The notes: a model not told the origin generated them from the sequence alone. DNA of 64,000 bases from Roseimaritima sediminicola (GCF_009618275.1 NZ_WIAD01000026.1:1-64000); one strand, 5' to 3'. Positions 29,232 to 37,870 are shown, counted from the first letter of the stretch. Numbers and translations: made by a program.

Positions 29232-29957
29232 TCAGTCGCTGGAGCTGAACGACATGACCAGACGCAGCACGTACCAGAACAACAGCGCCACCGAGGCGAA
29301 CAGGGCCAGCGACGCGGCCACATACTGGTCGGTGCGGTAGTGGTGCATGACGTTGGACGTGTCGTACAGGATGTACCCGGCGGCCAAACCGACCATCACG
29401 CCCGAGAACAACACGCCCAGGTTAAAGCCGAACAGGATTGCACAGACGATCAATCCCATCGCCAGCAAACCGGCCATGAACAGGTACTTGCCAATCCAGT
29501 GCAGGTCGACGCGGGTCACAAACACCATGGCCGTCAGCCCGCCAAAGGTGACCATCGTCAACAGCCCGGCCATCGCCGGGATCTCCGGATTGATCTGCAT
29601 CGCCATGTACAGCAGCGGTAGAAAGATCACCGCTTGGGCCACCACGTATAGACCCAGGCCCGCGTACTGTGCCCCGCGCGAGGCACCGCTCTCGGCCCAT
29701 GACCGGGCAACCCAGCTGACCAACATAAAGGCGCCCAGCACCACCAGCCACATGTAGCCCGAAACCATCTGGGCAACCAACGACTGCATCGTCGCCGCCG
29801 GGACGAGCGTAAACAGCAGGGTTTCGAGAGCGACGAACAAGCCGATCGCCCCGCCCAGATGCAGGTAGGTTTTGTGGATAAAGGCGGTGCGTTCCGCCTC
29901 GTTGGCCTGCGCCACGTCGTAGGTCACATGCGAGGCGTACGGATTAACATTGCTCAT
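29232..29957 (-). CDS. Bax inhibitor-1 / YccA family membrane protein
   Basis: A 241-residue protein with seven predicted membrane segments. It starts with NVNPYASHVTYDVAQANEAERTAFIHKTYLHLGGAI, typical of the BI-1/TMBIM N-terminus (xFhrkvY.hLxxxl), and contains Asp-bearing segments late in the protein (ILYDTSNVMHHY), a hallmark of the family. Family members modulate calcium leak or interact with FtsH-type proteases; the specific role here is unknown. ATG start. It is followed at 9 bp by the DUF2007 gene. Confidence 0.9.
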   Translation of the reverse strand: MSNVNPYASHVTYDVAQANEAERTAFIHKTYLHLGGAIGLFVALETLLFTLVPAATMQSLVAQMVSGYMWLVVLGAFMLVSWVARSWAESGASRGAQYAGLGLYVVAQAVIFLPLLYMAMQINPEIPAMAGLLTMVTFGGLTAMVFVTRVDLHWIGKYLFMAGLLAMGLIVCAILFGFNLGVLFSGVMVGLAAGYILYDTSNVMHHYRTDQYVAASLALFASVALLFWYVLRLVMSFSSSD

Positions 29958-30044
29958 CTTGGTAATGCACCGGTTAAAACGAAGGGAAACTGCGTTAGGC
30001 AGGATATCACAGCGGAGGGTTCTGACGAATCCGTGCGGCGCTGG

Positions 30045-30476
30045 TTAGCTCTTGAGTTCAACCACGGCGGTATTCTCGCCTTCCTCAACCGTAATGGTGA
30101 CATCGGTGGAGGCCTCGTTCCAGTATTTATCCGGTACCGAGGTGTCGATCGTGATCGGCTTGGCCATTTCGGCTTCTTCTTCGGTCTGGGAGGGAGGCGC
30201 GAGATAGACCTTGTAGGTTCCCACGGGCAATGGGTCGGCAATTTTGAAGGACCCGCCGGGCTGGATGTCCGCGCCCGCGGCTTGGCCGGAATCCAAGTCT
30301 AGCAACATCACGGCCGCGTCGTCGTAGGGTTGGCCGTTGAGCGTGACGGTGCCGGAGACGGTTCCCATCGGCACGCTGGGCGAACAACCGGCAACCACCG
30401 CTACGGCCAACCCCGCCGCCATCACGCCCAATACACCTAAACACCGCCGACACGATTCAATACTGGTTAGCTTCAT
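30045..30476 (-). CDS. Small lipoprotein with carboxypeptidase regulatory-like domain
   Basis: A 143-residue exported protein from ATG 30476 (an upstream TTG/ATG at 30518 would add 14 non-signal residues). The signal ends in VVAGC, a lipobox. The mature part has the transthyretin-like pattern VSGTVTLNGQPYDDAAVML, GGSFKIADPLPVGTYKVYL and a final beta strand, matching carboxypeptidase regulatory-like beta sandwiches. In planctomycetes, such lipoproteins commonly accompany DUF1559 prepilin-like proteins, as here upstream. The function is unknown. Confidence 0.85.
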   Translation of the reverse strand: MKLTSIESCRRCLGVLGVMAAGLAVAVVAGCSPSVPMGTVSGTVTLNGQPYDDAAVMLLDLDSGQAAGADIQPGGSFKIADPLPVGTYKVYLAPPSQTEEEAEMAKPITIDTSVPDKYWNEASTDVTITVEEGENTAVVELKS

Positions 30477-30508
30477 TTCTCGTCGTACTTGTTTCTGGAG
30501 ACAGTAAA

Positions 30509-30544
30509 GATGTCCCACCCGAAGCCAAGCTCGGGTGGGACATC
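30509..30544. repeat. Perfect 14-bp inverted repeat upstream of the lipoprotein gene
   Basis: Arms GATGTCCCACCCGA (30509-30522) and TCGGGTGGGACATC (30531-30544) pair perfectly across an 8-nt loop. It lies in the leader of the lipoprotein gene, about 33 bp before its ATG. A T tract (30555-30562) lies on the plus strand side, so it could terminate plus-strand transcription or act as a leader/attenuator on the minus strand. Confidence 0.7.
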
Positions 30545-30567
30545 CGCGAAAGACATTTTTTTACGGC

Positions 30568-30667
30568 GTTAAGCACGTCGGCATAAATCTTTGCGTGAAA
30601 CCCCGCGACAACACCCTCCCGCGCAGCGGGAGGGTAATGCCTAAGTTAATGTTGCGACGTGCTTAAC
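30568..30667. mobile_element. Small element with GTTAAGCACGTCG terminal inverted repeats (MITE-like)
   Basis: A 100-bp unit bounded by GTTAAGCACGTCG (30568-30580) and its exact complement CGACGTGCTTAAC (30655-30667). Past the shared 12-13 bp, the ends are asymmetric: GGCAT on one side, CAACAT on the other. The inner part has CCCTCCCGCGCAGCGGGAGGG, a strong hairpin. A 176-bp relative lies at 57621-57796 in the opposite orientation. There is no ORF, so it would move only with a transposase in trans. It sits 6 bp after the DUF1559 stop. Confidence 0.7.
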
Positions 30668-30673
30668 AGCAGT

Positions 30674-31666
30674 CTACGGCATCTCGAAGACTTCGCCATC
30701 ATACCGACAGCACATCTTCTTCAGCGTCATAAAATCGACCGTGTCGGGCAAAAAGCGGACGCTGCCGTCGGCCAGGCCGATGGTGATCCCGCCGGGGTGG
30801 AACGAGTTGATCACCGTATTGTTGCGGTACATCCGCTCGGTGGCTCCGGTCTGGACAATGTTGCTGTTGGGGGCGAAGCGGACGCACGTGGTGCCCGTTT
30901 GCCACAGGTCTCGGCGACCAGAGCTGACCGGGCTGCCGTGCCGCGTACCGTACCAACCTCCATAGTAGTTGGCCGTCCGGTTGACCCCGGCCACCAAGCC
31001 CGATTGATCGGCGATGATCATCGTGTTGCTGGTGCCGTCGGTGATGGCTTGCATGCCGAACGACTCGTTGGGAACCAAGATACCGTTGTTGCTGGACCAA
31101 CCGTGTCCCAGGTCGGCCGTGCCTCGATTCGGATCCGGGCCTGGGACCGGACGAGCCGCTCCCTGGATGCCGACGTAACTGACCACCATCGTTTTGGCTT
31201 GATTGTTGGAAACCGGCGCGATGTCGAAGACCGGAATCGCCGACGACGGACAGCGATACGTCGGCAACTCAAATTCCTTCAAAACCTCGTTGCCATACAG
31301 CGCGTTGGAACCGGCAGCCCCGCCGGCCATGAACGTGTAAGGAGCCGTGTCGATGAACTGCAGCTGGTCGTACAACGCGTTCTGCTCGATGTACGGCAGG
31401 ATCAAGGCCCGCCAGTTGGAACCGTTCGACGGCCAAGCTTCCCGAAGATTGTACGAGCCGGCCGGGAACGTCAGCAGCGTGTCGTGGTAGTTGTGCATGC
31501 CCAGCACGATCTGCTTGACATTGTTGGTGCAGCTCATCCGCCGAGCCGCTTCGCGGGCGGCTTGAACGGCCGGAAGCAAGAGGCCGACCAGGACGCCGAT
31601 GATGGCGATCACCACCAGCAATTCCACGAGCGTAAACCCGCGCCGTTTCGTTCTTGGGACAAACAT
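30674..31666 (-). CDS. DUF1559 prepilin-like protein
   Basis: A 330-residue planctomycete DUF1559 protein. The N-terminus is a type IV prepilin/pseudopilin signal (RRGFTLVELLVVIAIIGVL), cleaved after Gly with Phe methylated by a prepilin peptidase. The DUF1559 body carries the usual landmarks: LLPAVQAAREAARRMSC, NNVKQIVLGMHNYHD, DGTSNTMIIADQS and the C-terminal FHPGGITIGLADGSVRFL. These families are highly expanded in planctomycetes; the role is presumed surface or pseudopilus-related. It stands between fliO and the lipoprotein gene, with a MITE-like element right after its stop. Confidence 0.92.
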   Translation of the reverse strand: MFVPRTKRRGFTLVELLVVIAIIGVLVGLLLPAVQAAREAARRMSCTNNVKQIVLGMHNYHDTLLTFPAGSYNLREAWPSNGSNWRALILPYIEQNALYDQLQFIDTAPYTFMAGGAAGSNALYGNEVLKEFELPTYRCPSSAIPVFDIAPVSNNQAKTMVVSYVGIQGAARPVPGPDPNRGTADLGHGWSSNNGILVPNESFGMQAITDGTSNTMIIADQSGLVAGVNRTANYYGGWYGTRHGSPVSSGRRDLWQTGTTCVRFAPNSNIVQTGATERMYRNNTVINSFHPGGITIGLADGSVRFLPDTVDFMTLKKMCCRYDGEVFEMP

Positions 31667-31969
31667 GAGAAAACGTTTCCTCGGAAAAAAGGACGGTTGA
31701 GAAAAAAAGCCCCGATACTATTTTGACGCCTCGCCCCCCGCCCTACAAGTTTATTCTGCAAGAATTGCTTGTCCTGACCCGCGGGAAACGCGAAAGCTTC
31801 GCCGGTTTAAACCTCGCGCGAGAGCGACGGTTCCGCTCTGGTTGCTGCCGCTGTGCAAGATTTTGCGGCGCGATGTGATTTTGCGGCGCGATGCGGCGAC
31901 GAATAGAAAACGCTTCACCCGAAGCGATTTCAGAAGGCGGAGCGTGGGGCGACGATTGTTCGGCCACGC
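31667..31969. other. Intergenic region between fliO and the DUF1559 gene
   Basis: A 303-bp spacer downstream of fliO and upstream of the DUF1559 gene. It holds a short direct repeat, GCGGCGCGATG (about 31863 and 31881). The AT-rich part near 31680-31760 may contain the DUF1559 promoter, but no convincing -35/-10 pair was found. An open frame across it is compositionally non-coding. Confidence 0.6.
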
Positions 31970-32848
31970 TCAGGCAGTGGTAAAAAGGCTGCGGTGCGGC
32001 GCACGCGAGGCGGAGCCCAAGCCCGCGCCGGCAGTGCGACCCGCGCCGGCAGTGCGATCCGCGCCGGCAGTGCGACCCGCGCCGGCGAAGTGATCGGGGC
32101 CGGCAAAGTGATCGGGGCCGGCAAAGTGATCGGGGCCGGCGAAGCGGTCGCTCGAGGGTTTTTCTTGGCCCAGGGCGCTGAGGGTCTGCAAAAACTGCTG
32201 CCGGCCGCTGCCCGTGCAACCGGCCAACACCTCCGCAACCTCATCGGGATCGCTGATTTCGGCCAGCGTCGTCGAGCTGCTGGCTCCCACGGCCAGGACC
32301 AGAATCCGCTGGCCGCATCGTACCAATACGATGTTCTGCCGCGGGGCCAAGGGCGTGCGGCCGAGCACCTGCAGGGTGTCTTTGGAAACGTTTCCCATGG
32401 CCGCTGCGCCGCTGCGGCGAAGGATCCAGACCAAGGCGGCGAACAGGCCCAGGACAATCGTCAAAGAGCTGACCACGGTCGTGATCGGCAGGGTTTGTTG
32501 CGCTTCGGCAACGTCGTCCTCGTCGCCGCCGCGGAAGCGAAACGGCGCAGCCGCCGAGCCGGCGTTCTCACCCTTGGCGGCGTTCTCTGCAGGGGCGGCG
32601 TGTTCAGCAGGGGCGGCGGCCGCCCGGTCGCTCGCGTCCAGCACCATCCCACGCGAACTGGCCGCGGTGGCCAGGCTCGCGGCGGGTGGTTGGGCTTGGT
32701 CGAGTGGTTGGGCTTGGGCGGGTGGTTGGGCTTGGGCGGGTGGTTGGGCACTGGAGGTGTCGGCCGCGAGGCCGGCCAGCAACAGCAGGGCGGCCGGAAG
32801 CCATCCGCGCGTTCGGAACGTGCGAGTTTTCTGAAGCGTTCCGCTCAT
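31970..32848 (-). CDS. fliO: Flagellar biosynthesis protein FliO
   Basis: FliO assists assembly of FliP in the export gate. It has 292 residues, longer than typical FliO. A signal peptide (about 15-35) is followed by PPAQAQ repeats (18-bp units), an Ala-rich linker, one membrane segment (about 121-143, [20 protein letters not shown]) and the FliO domain ([37 protein letters not shown]). A C-terminal tail is encoded by about seven 18-bp tandem repeats (32022-32150; AGPDHF then AGADRT). The start overlaps the fliN stop (ATGA). In most genomes fliP would follow directly; here four foreign genes intervene. Confidence 0.88.
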   Translation of the reverse strand: MSGTLQKTRTFRTRGWLPAALLLLAGLAADTSSAQPPAQAQPPAQAQPLDQAQPPAASLATAASSRGMVLDASDRAAAAPAEHAAPAENAAKGENAGSAAAPFRFRGGDEDDVAEAQQTLPITTVVSSLTIVLGLFAALVWILRRSGAAAMGNVSKDTLQVLGRTPLAPRQNIVLVRCGQRILVLAVGASSSTTLAEISDPDEVAEVLAGCTGSGRQQFLQTLSALGQEKPSSDRFAGPDHFAGPDHFAGPDHFAGAGRTAGADRTAGAGRTAGAGLGSASRAPHRSLFTTA

Positions 32849-33282
32849 TCGGCTCCTCCCAGCAATTCGGTGACGCGAACGCAGAAGTTATCGTTCATCA
32901 CCAAGACTTCACCGCGTGCGATCAGCCGTCCGTTGACGTAGATGTCGACCGGGTCGCCGGCCAGTTTGTCCAGGGCCACGACGGCGCCACTGCGCAGGCG
33001 AAGGACCTCTTCGAGCCGCATCTGGGTGCGGCCCAGTTCGATGCGCAGGTCCAGTTCCACGTCGCCCAGCAGGTCCATCGGGTGCGGAGCGTCGCCCGAT
33101 TCGCTGGGCTGCAGATCGTTCAGCTGGAAGGGCTGGGCCGCGGCGGATTCATTGTCTCCGGCCGCCTGGTCCACACCGGCTTGGGCTTGCGAGAGCAGGT
33201 TTTCGATGTCCTGCGGCGAAACCTGCTGTTTGTCGGTGGCTGGCGCTTCGGCGGACTCATCCTTGAGTGGCGATTCGCTCAC
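32845..33282 (-). CDS. fliN: Flagellar motor switch protein FliN
   Basis: FliN forms the lower C-ring of the flagellar motor. It has 145 residues: an acidic/Gln-rich N-terminus (about 1-70) and the SpoA domain (about 72-143, [22 protein letters not shown]... [18 protein letters not shown]). GTG start, preceded by GAGG. The gene starts 11 bp after fliL, and fliM is missing from this position. Confidence 0.93.
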   Translation of the reverse strand: MSESPLKDESAEAPATDKQQVSPQDIENLLSQAQAGVDQAAGDNESAAAQPFQLNDLQPSESGDAPHPMDLLGDVELDLRIELGRTQMRLEEVLRLRSGAVVALDKLAGDPVDIYVNGRLIARGEVLVMNDNFCVRVTELLGGAE

Positions 33283-33293
33283 GGTCCTCGGCC

Positions 33294-33854
33294 CTATTCC
33301 TTGATCAATTGGTAATCGTAGAAGCCGACCGAAAGCAACAGATCGTCTTCTAACAGGTGGTTACATGTCGTCAAAATCCGTCGCTGCAGCAACCCCAATT
33401 GATTTTCATCCAGCTCCGACAGGTCGGACATGCGGATTTTCATCCGGACCGCGTGCCGGATGCGTCCATCCTTGGCGTCGAATTCGGCGGTCATCTTTTC
33501 CTGGTCCTTCTTCTTGACCAGTCCGAACAGGGTCAGCTCGACGCGGTAACGATCCTCGGTATCCAGGGGGCTGAAGGTTTCGCCGAACCGCCCCAGTTCG
33601 AACTCCTCGACACTGTTCTCCTCCAGGTTCTCCTGTTCGGTCTGTTTCTGGTCGGCCTGGACGGACTGAATCAGCCTCGCTTCGGCCAGGGCACTGACTT
33701 CCTCGGCCGAGGGGACGAGGAAGAAGAACAGGGCGGTTTCCACCAGGACGACGACCGAAACGAATCCGATCATGATCCCTTTGCCGCCCAGCTTGCTCTT
33801 GCCCTCCGCTTCGCCTTCGGCTTGGTTGTCGACGTTTTCGGGTTGGTCGGCCAT
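33294..33854 (-). CDS. fliL: Flagellar basal body protein FliL-like
   Basis: A 186-residue protein with one N-terminal membrane segment (about 28-50, [21 protein letters not shown]) and a periplasmic FliL domain (about 95-186) with [11 protein letters not shown] and [14 protein letters not shown]. FliL stabilises stators. ATG 33854 overlaps the motB stop (TGATG), preceded by GAGGAG. Identification rests on membrane topology, the domain pattern and its place after motAB. Confidence 0.85.
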   Translation of the reverse strand: MADQPENVDNQAEGEAEGKSKLGGKGIMIGFVSVVVLVETALFFFLVPSAEEVSALAEARLIQSVQADQKQTEQENLEENSVEEFELGRFGETFSPLDTEDRYRVELTLFGLVKKKDQEKMTAEFDAKDGRIRHAVRMKIRMSDLSELDENQLGLLQRRILTTCNHLLEDDLLLSVGFYDYQLIKE

Positions 33855-34633
33855 CAAGGATTCTCCTCTTCACTGGGAAGGCTCATGACCCGGCTGGCGC
33901 GTTCGTCCGCCGTGCCCTGCAGGTCGCTGACGGTTTCGTCGAGCAAAAAGATCTCGACGCGGGGGTTGGCTTGCCGGTCCGCTGCTCCACTGCCGGCATG
34001 CATCGGTTCGCTGGCTCCGGCACTGGTCAAACGGAAGCGGTTGGGTTCAAGTTTGTGGTTCTGGACCAGGTACTCCAGCACGGCTCGAGCTCGGGCATAG
34101 GCCAGGTCCATCGTTTCGGCGGTGTCGTGGGTGCGAGCGGCCGTTTCCGGTGCGGTGTGGCCGCGGATCTCGATCTTCTGCGGTTTGCCTTGCAGTTGAC
34201 CGGCGATCGCGTCCAGGACGCCGGGACTGTCGGCCTGCATCTGGGCGGTACCGATTTCGAAAAACACCACCGACCCGACGGCCGTTTGCTTGCCGGGGCG
34301 GATGATCCGGACCATGGGCTTCTCGCCTTTGGGGGCCGGATCGGGAACCCCGCCCCTGGCTGTGTCTTCGCGTTTGGCGCGGCCGGTCGTGGCCAGGACG
34401 GTCGAAGCGGTGCTGCGCGGTTTGGCATCGCCCGGCGTCAAGCTTTCCAGACTGCGGGTGTAACCGAATTGTTGGCGCATCGAATCAACGAGCGCTTGAT
34501 ACGTTTCTTCTTCTTTGATCTCGCTGAGTGATACCAGCATGATGAAGAACGTCAGCAGCAGGGACATCATATCGCCGAAGGTCACCACCCATTCCGGGAT
34601 TTCGGCACCCGAATCTTCCGGTTCGTCATCCAT
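33854..34633 (-). CDS. motB: Flagellar stator protein MotB
   Basis: MotB anchors the proton-driven stator to peptidoglycan. It has 259 residues: N-terminal cytoplasmic acidic segment, one membrane segment (about 14-38, PEWVVTFGDMMSLLLTFFIML) with the essential Asp in FGDMM, then an OmpA-like peptidoglycan-binding domain (about 120-235) with EIRGHTAPET, YARARAVLEYLV and NRFRLTSAGASEP. The gene lies 6 bp after motA and overlaps fliL by one base. Confidence 0.95.
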   Translation of the reverse strand: MDDEPEDSGAEIPEWVVTFGDMMSLLLTFFIMLVSLSEIKEEETYQALVDSMRQQFGYTRSLESLTPGDAKPRSTASTVLATTGRAKREDTARGGVPDPAPKGEKPMVRIIRPGKQTAVGSVVFFEIGTAQMQADSPGVLDAIAGQLQGKPQKIEIRGHTAPETAARTHDTAETMDLAYARARAVLEYLVQNHKLEPNRFRLTSAGASEPMHAGSGAADRQANPRVEIFLLDETVSDLQGTADERASRVMSLPSEEENP

Positions 34634-34639
34634 CGCGGG

Positions 34640-35401
34640 CTATTCCTGGGTTCGCTGTTTCGGAGGCAGAAAGGTCTGCAGTTTTTGATCGATCGCCCGC
34701 GGGCTCTCGCCCGACTGGATGGCCATTACGCCGCGGATCGCGATCTCCATGGCGGTCAGCTCTTTGCGGCTGAGCAGCCCCAGTTTCTCGGCGAACGGGC
34801 TGAACACCACGTTCGCGACGATCGCCCCGTACAACGTCGTGATCAGGGCCACGGCCATCCCGGCCCCGATCCCCGACGGGTCACTCATATCGCTCAGCAT
34901 CATGATCAATCCCATCAAGGTGCCGATCATGCCGTAGGCCGGCGCGAAACGACCCAGTTGGTCCATCACGCCCTTGCCCTCGCGGTGCCGCAGGCTGATC
35001 GCGTTGACTTCGGTCCGCAGGACTTCCTCGACCGTCTCGGGCGGACTGCCGTCGACGGCCATCTGCAGACCGGTTTGCACCAGCGGGTTTTCCACCTGCG
35101 GGATCTCCGCTTCCAGAGCCAACAAGCCGTCGCGGCGAGCCGTTTCGGCCAGGGCCACGATCTGTTTGATCAGCTCTGCCGTGTCCTCGTTCTTGTTCAA
35201 CATCACCTTCAGCATCACCTTGGGAACACCCAGAATGCTGCGTAGGGGAAAGCAGATCATGGCGGCGGCGATCGCTCCTCCGACCACCACCAACAGGGAC
35301 GGGATGTCCACGAAAGCGGTCATCGGCGCGCTGCCCATCAACATGGATCCGACGATCAAGCCGATGGCTAGGATGAGTCCGATCAGCGAAGCTATATCCA
35401 T
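34640..35401 (-). CDS. motA: Flagellar stator protein MotA
   Basis: MotA is the stator proton-channel partner of MotB, with four membrane segments. It has 253 residues, normal length. The family patterns are visible: LIGLILAIGLIVGSMLM (first segment), LRHREGKGVMDQLGRFAPAYGMIGTLMGLI, and ALITTLYGAIVANVVFSPFAEKL (fourth). The basic charged loop with LRTEVNAISLRHREGK would contact FliG. It follows flbD by 22 bp. Confidence 0.95.
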   Translation of the reverse strand: MDIASLIGLILAIGLIVGSMLMGSAPMTAFVDIPSLLVVVGGAIAAAMICFPLRSILGVPKVMLKVMLNKNEDTAELIKQIVALAETARRDGLLALEAEIPQVENPLVQTGLQMAVDGSPPETVEEVLRTEVNAISLRHREGKGVMDQLGRFAPAYGMIGTLMGLIMMLSDMSDPSGIGAGMAVALITTLYGAIVANVVFSPFAEKLGLLSRKELTAMEIAIRGVMAIQSGESPRAIDQKLQTFLPPKQRTQE

Positions 35402-35423
35402 CGAAGTGTGGCTCCGGGAGCGT

Positions 35424-35618
35424 TTAACGGCTGGGGATCAAATGTTTTTGCTGTTGATAGCGAACCGCTCGGTCGACCACTTCGTCCATCGATTCGCCCA
35501 CCACCAGTCGCTCGCCCGTGGTCAAGGTGATGAACGTATCGGGCCGGCACTCGACATACCGAATCAAATCCGCGTTCAAGACGAACGGTTCACCGTCGAG
35601 GCGAGAGAGTTTGATCAT
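35424..35618 (-). CDS. flbD: FlbD-type flagellar protein
   Basis: A 64-residue protein from ATG 35618 (an upstream in-frame extension to 35774 is non-coding in character). MIKLSRLDGEPFVLNADLIRYVECRPDTFITLTTGERLVV matches the FlbD family, commonly found at the head of motAB operons. Its exact function is uncertain. No strong Shine-Dalgarno precedes it. Palindromic repeats of families A and B lie upstream, so the operon promoter must be close to or within them. Confidence 0.88.
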   Translation of the reverse strand: MIKLSRLDGEPFVLNADLIRYVECRPDTFITLTTGERLVVGESMDEVVDRAVRYQQQKHLIPSR

Positions 35619-35767
35619 TGAAAGGCGTTCCAGGACGAGGCGACGAGAAAGCGCGTGGCCGAGCGGGCCCCGAGAACGGGGGCCGGATTCGGTGTCTCTG
35701 GAGAACTCTAGGTCACGTTGCGCGGCCGCGACGGCCGTTGCAAAAAGAACACACCAATTTTTTCGGT

Positions 35768-35870
35768 GTGGCATAGGCTTTAGTAGCTCGGCTGTCCCCA
35801 GCCGAGAGCATTGCGTTCAGCGGCTGGGACAGCCGTGCTACTTTTCACAGGCTAGAAGCCTATGCCACAA
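35768..35870. repeat. Dispersed palindromes of families A and B
   Basis: A partial family B unit (GTGGCATAGGCTT, 35768-35780), a family A unit near 35784-35806 (CTCGGCTGTCCCCAGCCGAG), an inverted A unit near 35819-35840 and a B unit near 35842-35867 (CACAGGCTAGAAGCCTATG). They fill the gap between flbD and the oxidoreductase gene stop. Confidence 0.8.
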
Positions 35871-35887
35871 CGTAGCCCCGCCCCGCT

Positions 35888-36586
35888 CTACAGCCGCGTG
35901 GGGCGATACAGGTCCAGCCCCTCGCGGTCGCCCCACATGGCGAACAGCCGGCGGATCGCGTCGCGGCCCCGGGCGCTGCGCTGCTCCCAGTCGTCCTCAC
36001 CCTCCTGACCGGCAGAACCCTCCTGACCGGCAGAAGCGGAATCGCGACCATCGATGATGTGAAAGTAGGCCGTCTCGGCCCAGCGGTGCTGGGGATCCTG
36101 GGCCGGGGCCTGATGGTTCGCCCAGCCAGCGGTGTCGATCACCGCTTCAGCCGTCCAGGCCGTTTCGTGGTCCGCACAGCGGATCTGAAAATCCAGCTCC
36201 GAAGGGTCTTCCGCGTTTGGCAGCCGGTGGACTTCGCGCACCCGGTGTCGGGTGAGTACGCGGCCGGAGAGCAAATCGATTTCGGCCAACGGCCGCAGAA
36301 TCTGCTCCGCGTAGCCCGCTGCGGTGGTCGGCAATGTTTCCAGCGTCTGCGGATCGTCGTCCTGGGCCCGAACGGCTTGCAGAGCGAACGCCGAAATGCC
36401 GCGGCCGGGCAGAAACGTCAAGTCCGCGTCGCCAGAATCCAGCCAGCTCTGGCCCACGTCCAGGGCTTCGAAGACCGTCACGTCGTAGCCCAGGAAACGA
36501 GCGTACAGGGCGGCTTCCAGGCCCAAGATGCCGCCGCCAAGGACCGCGATCGAACCGGGGGGATCCAGAATTTCGTCAGCAGCCAT
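35888..36586 (-). CDS. FAD/NAD(P)-dependent oxidoreductase-like protein
   Basis: A 232-residue protein from ATG 36586; upstream in-frame codons to 36703 are non-coding in character. It opens with a Rossmann dinucleotide fold (SIAVLGGGILGLEAALYARFLGYDVTVFEA, about 12-41; GxGxxG satisfied). It resembles the FAD-binding N-terminal part of flavin oxidoreductases but is much shorter than a complete enzyme, so substrate domains are missing or divergent. Two in-frame 18-bp repeats encode SAGQEGSAGQEG (36003-36038). It lies downstream of the sialate-lyase-like gene, 165 bp away. Substrate unknown. Confidence 0.7.
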   Translation of the reverse strand: MAADEILDPPGSIAVLGGGILGLEAALYARFLGYDVTVFEALDVGQSWLDSGDADLTFLPGRGISAFALQAVRAQDDDPQTLETLPTTAAGYAEQILRPLAEIDLLSGRVLTRHRVREVHRLPNAEDPSELDFQIRCADHETAWTAEAVIDTAGWANHQAPAQDPQHRWAETAYFHIIDGRDSASAGQEGSAGQEGEDDWEQRSARGRDAIRRLFAMWGDREGLDLYRPTRL

Positions 36587-36751
36587 GGTCAAGGATTCCA
36601 GGAATTGTCCTCCCCTCTGGGAGGCTGGTGAGGAACGAGCGAACAAGGTGAGCACATCGGTAGACGCCTTCGGAAGGGCCGAGGTGCACGGTTCGCCCAA
36701 CAAGATACCGGTGGCGGGATGCTTGAACAGAGGGTCCTCGACGCCGGTCCA

Positions 36752-37681
36752 CTACTGGATCCCCAGAGCCGGCCACCGCGAGCTCAACACCTCTTGCAGC
36801 GACTGCCGCTCGGCGTCGGTCAGCTTTCGCTGGGGCATGCGGCACGGGCCACAGTCGAATCCTTGCCAGGAGAGGATCTGCTTCATCGCGGCGTGAAACG
36901 GATACTGCTGCAGGGCGCGGATGATCTGCACGGCTTGCAGTTGGGCGCGGCGAGCGGCCGCGAAATCGCTCTTTTCGAACGCTGCGATCACTTCGCGGTA
37001 CAGCGGCGCCAGGATGTTGAAGGTGCTGCCGATTGCTCCTTTCGCTCCGGTGGCCAAGGCCCCGAGCAGCATCTCGTCACAGCCGAAGACGATGTCCAGG
37101 CTGCCGCCGGCGACGTTCTGGCAGGCTTGGAACTCGTGCAGCTTGGTGTCGGTGTATTTCAGGCCCGCCAAGTTGGCGATCTTGCTTTGCGCGGTTTCCA
37201 GGAACTCGACGATGTCGATTGCCGAACCGGTCAGGGCCGGGATGTGGTAGTAGTAAAACGGCAGGGAACCGCCGGCTTCGGCAATCCGGCCCATCGTCTC
37301 GACCAAGGCGTCCGGCGAGGTGATCGGGTAGTACGAGGGGCACGTCGCCGAGACCACGTCCGCGCCGGCTTGGGCCGCATGGGCGGCCAGCTCGGCGGCT
37401 TCCTCCACACAGTTATGTCCCACCTGCACGATCACCGGCACGCGTCCCGCCGCGGCCGCCACGGTCCGCTCGGCAATCTGTTTGCGTTCGGCCGTCGAGA
37501 GCGACATGCCTTCGCCGGTGCTGCCGCACACGTACAGTCCCTCGATGCCCTGCTCGACCAAGTGGTCGGTCAGCGGATCGATGCCGCCGAGTCGAAGTCG
37601 GCCCTGCGCATCGAGCGGCGTATACGTCGCAGCGATCAAGCCGCGGAGCGAGGAGCGGGATTCGGATGCATTTGGGCGCAT
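36752..37681 (-). CDS. N-acetylneuraminate lyase / dihydrodipicolinate synthase family aldolase
   Basis: A class I aldolase of 309 residues from ATG 37681 (GGAGGTG seven bases upstream). Motifs: GSTGE (53-57), which in this superfamily favours N-acetylneuraminate lyase over the GTTGE of DapA; the catalytic Tyr in PFYYYHIPALTG (Tyr about 145); and the Schiff-base Lys in GLKYTD (about 175). Expected reaction: cleavage of N-acetylneuraminate to pyruvate and N-acetylmannosamine, or a related 2-keto-3-deoxy sugar acid aldol cleavage. Length matches the family. No sialate transport genes are nearby, so the exact substrate is an inference. Confidence 0.88.
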   Translation of the reverse strand: MRPNASESRSSLRGLIAATYTPLDAQGRLRLGGIDPLTDHLVEQGIEGLYVCGSTGEGMSLSTAERKQIAERTVAAAAGRVPVIVQVGHNCVEEAAELAAHAAQAGADVVSATCPSYYPITSPDALVETMGRIAEAGGSLPFYYYHIPALTGSAIDIVEFLETAQSKIANLAGLKYTDTKLHEFQACQNVAGGSLDIVFGCDEMLLGALATGAKGAIGSTFNILAPLYREVIAAFEKSDFAAARRAQLQAVQIIRALQQYPFHAAMKQILSWQGFDCGPCRMPQRKLTDAERQSLQEVLSSRWPALGIQ

Positions 37682-37870
37682 CGCAATGCACCTCCAATAA
37701 TTAGAAAGGAAGCCAGGGCACAGGGGCACGGCGGCAAGCTAGCGACACGCGATAAGCAGCATCGATGGAGTAATCTTTATTCGCCTCAATCGTACGCCAA
37801 CTCGATCGCTGCGAAACCCCGCACGGCAACGCACGCTCCAGCGCCCCGGTCCCGCCCCGCGGAGCAGCCG

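Noticed and set aside
31743-32219. 158-aa minus-strand frame overlapping the fliO 3' end
   Set aside because: Consists of the fliO tandem repeats in another frame plus Arg/Ser-rich filler.
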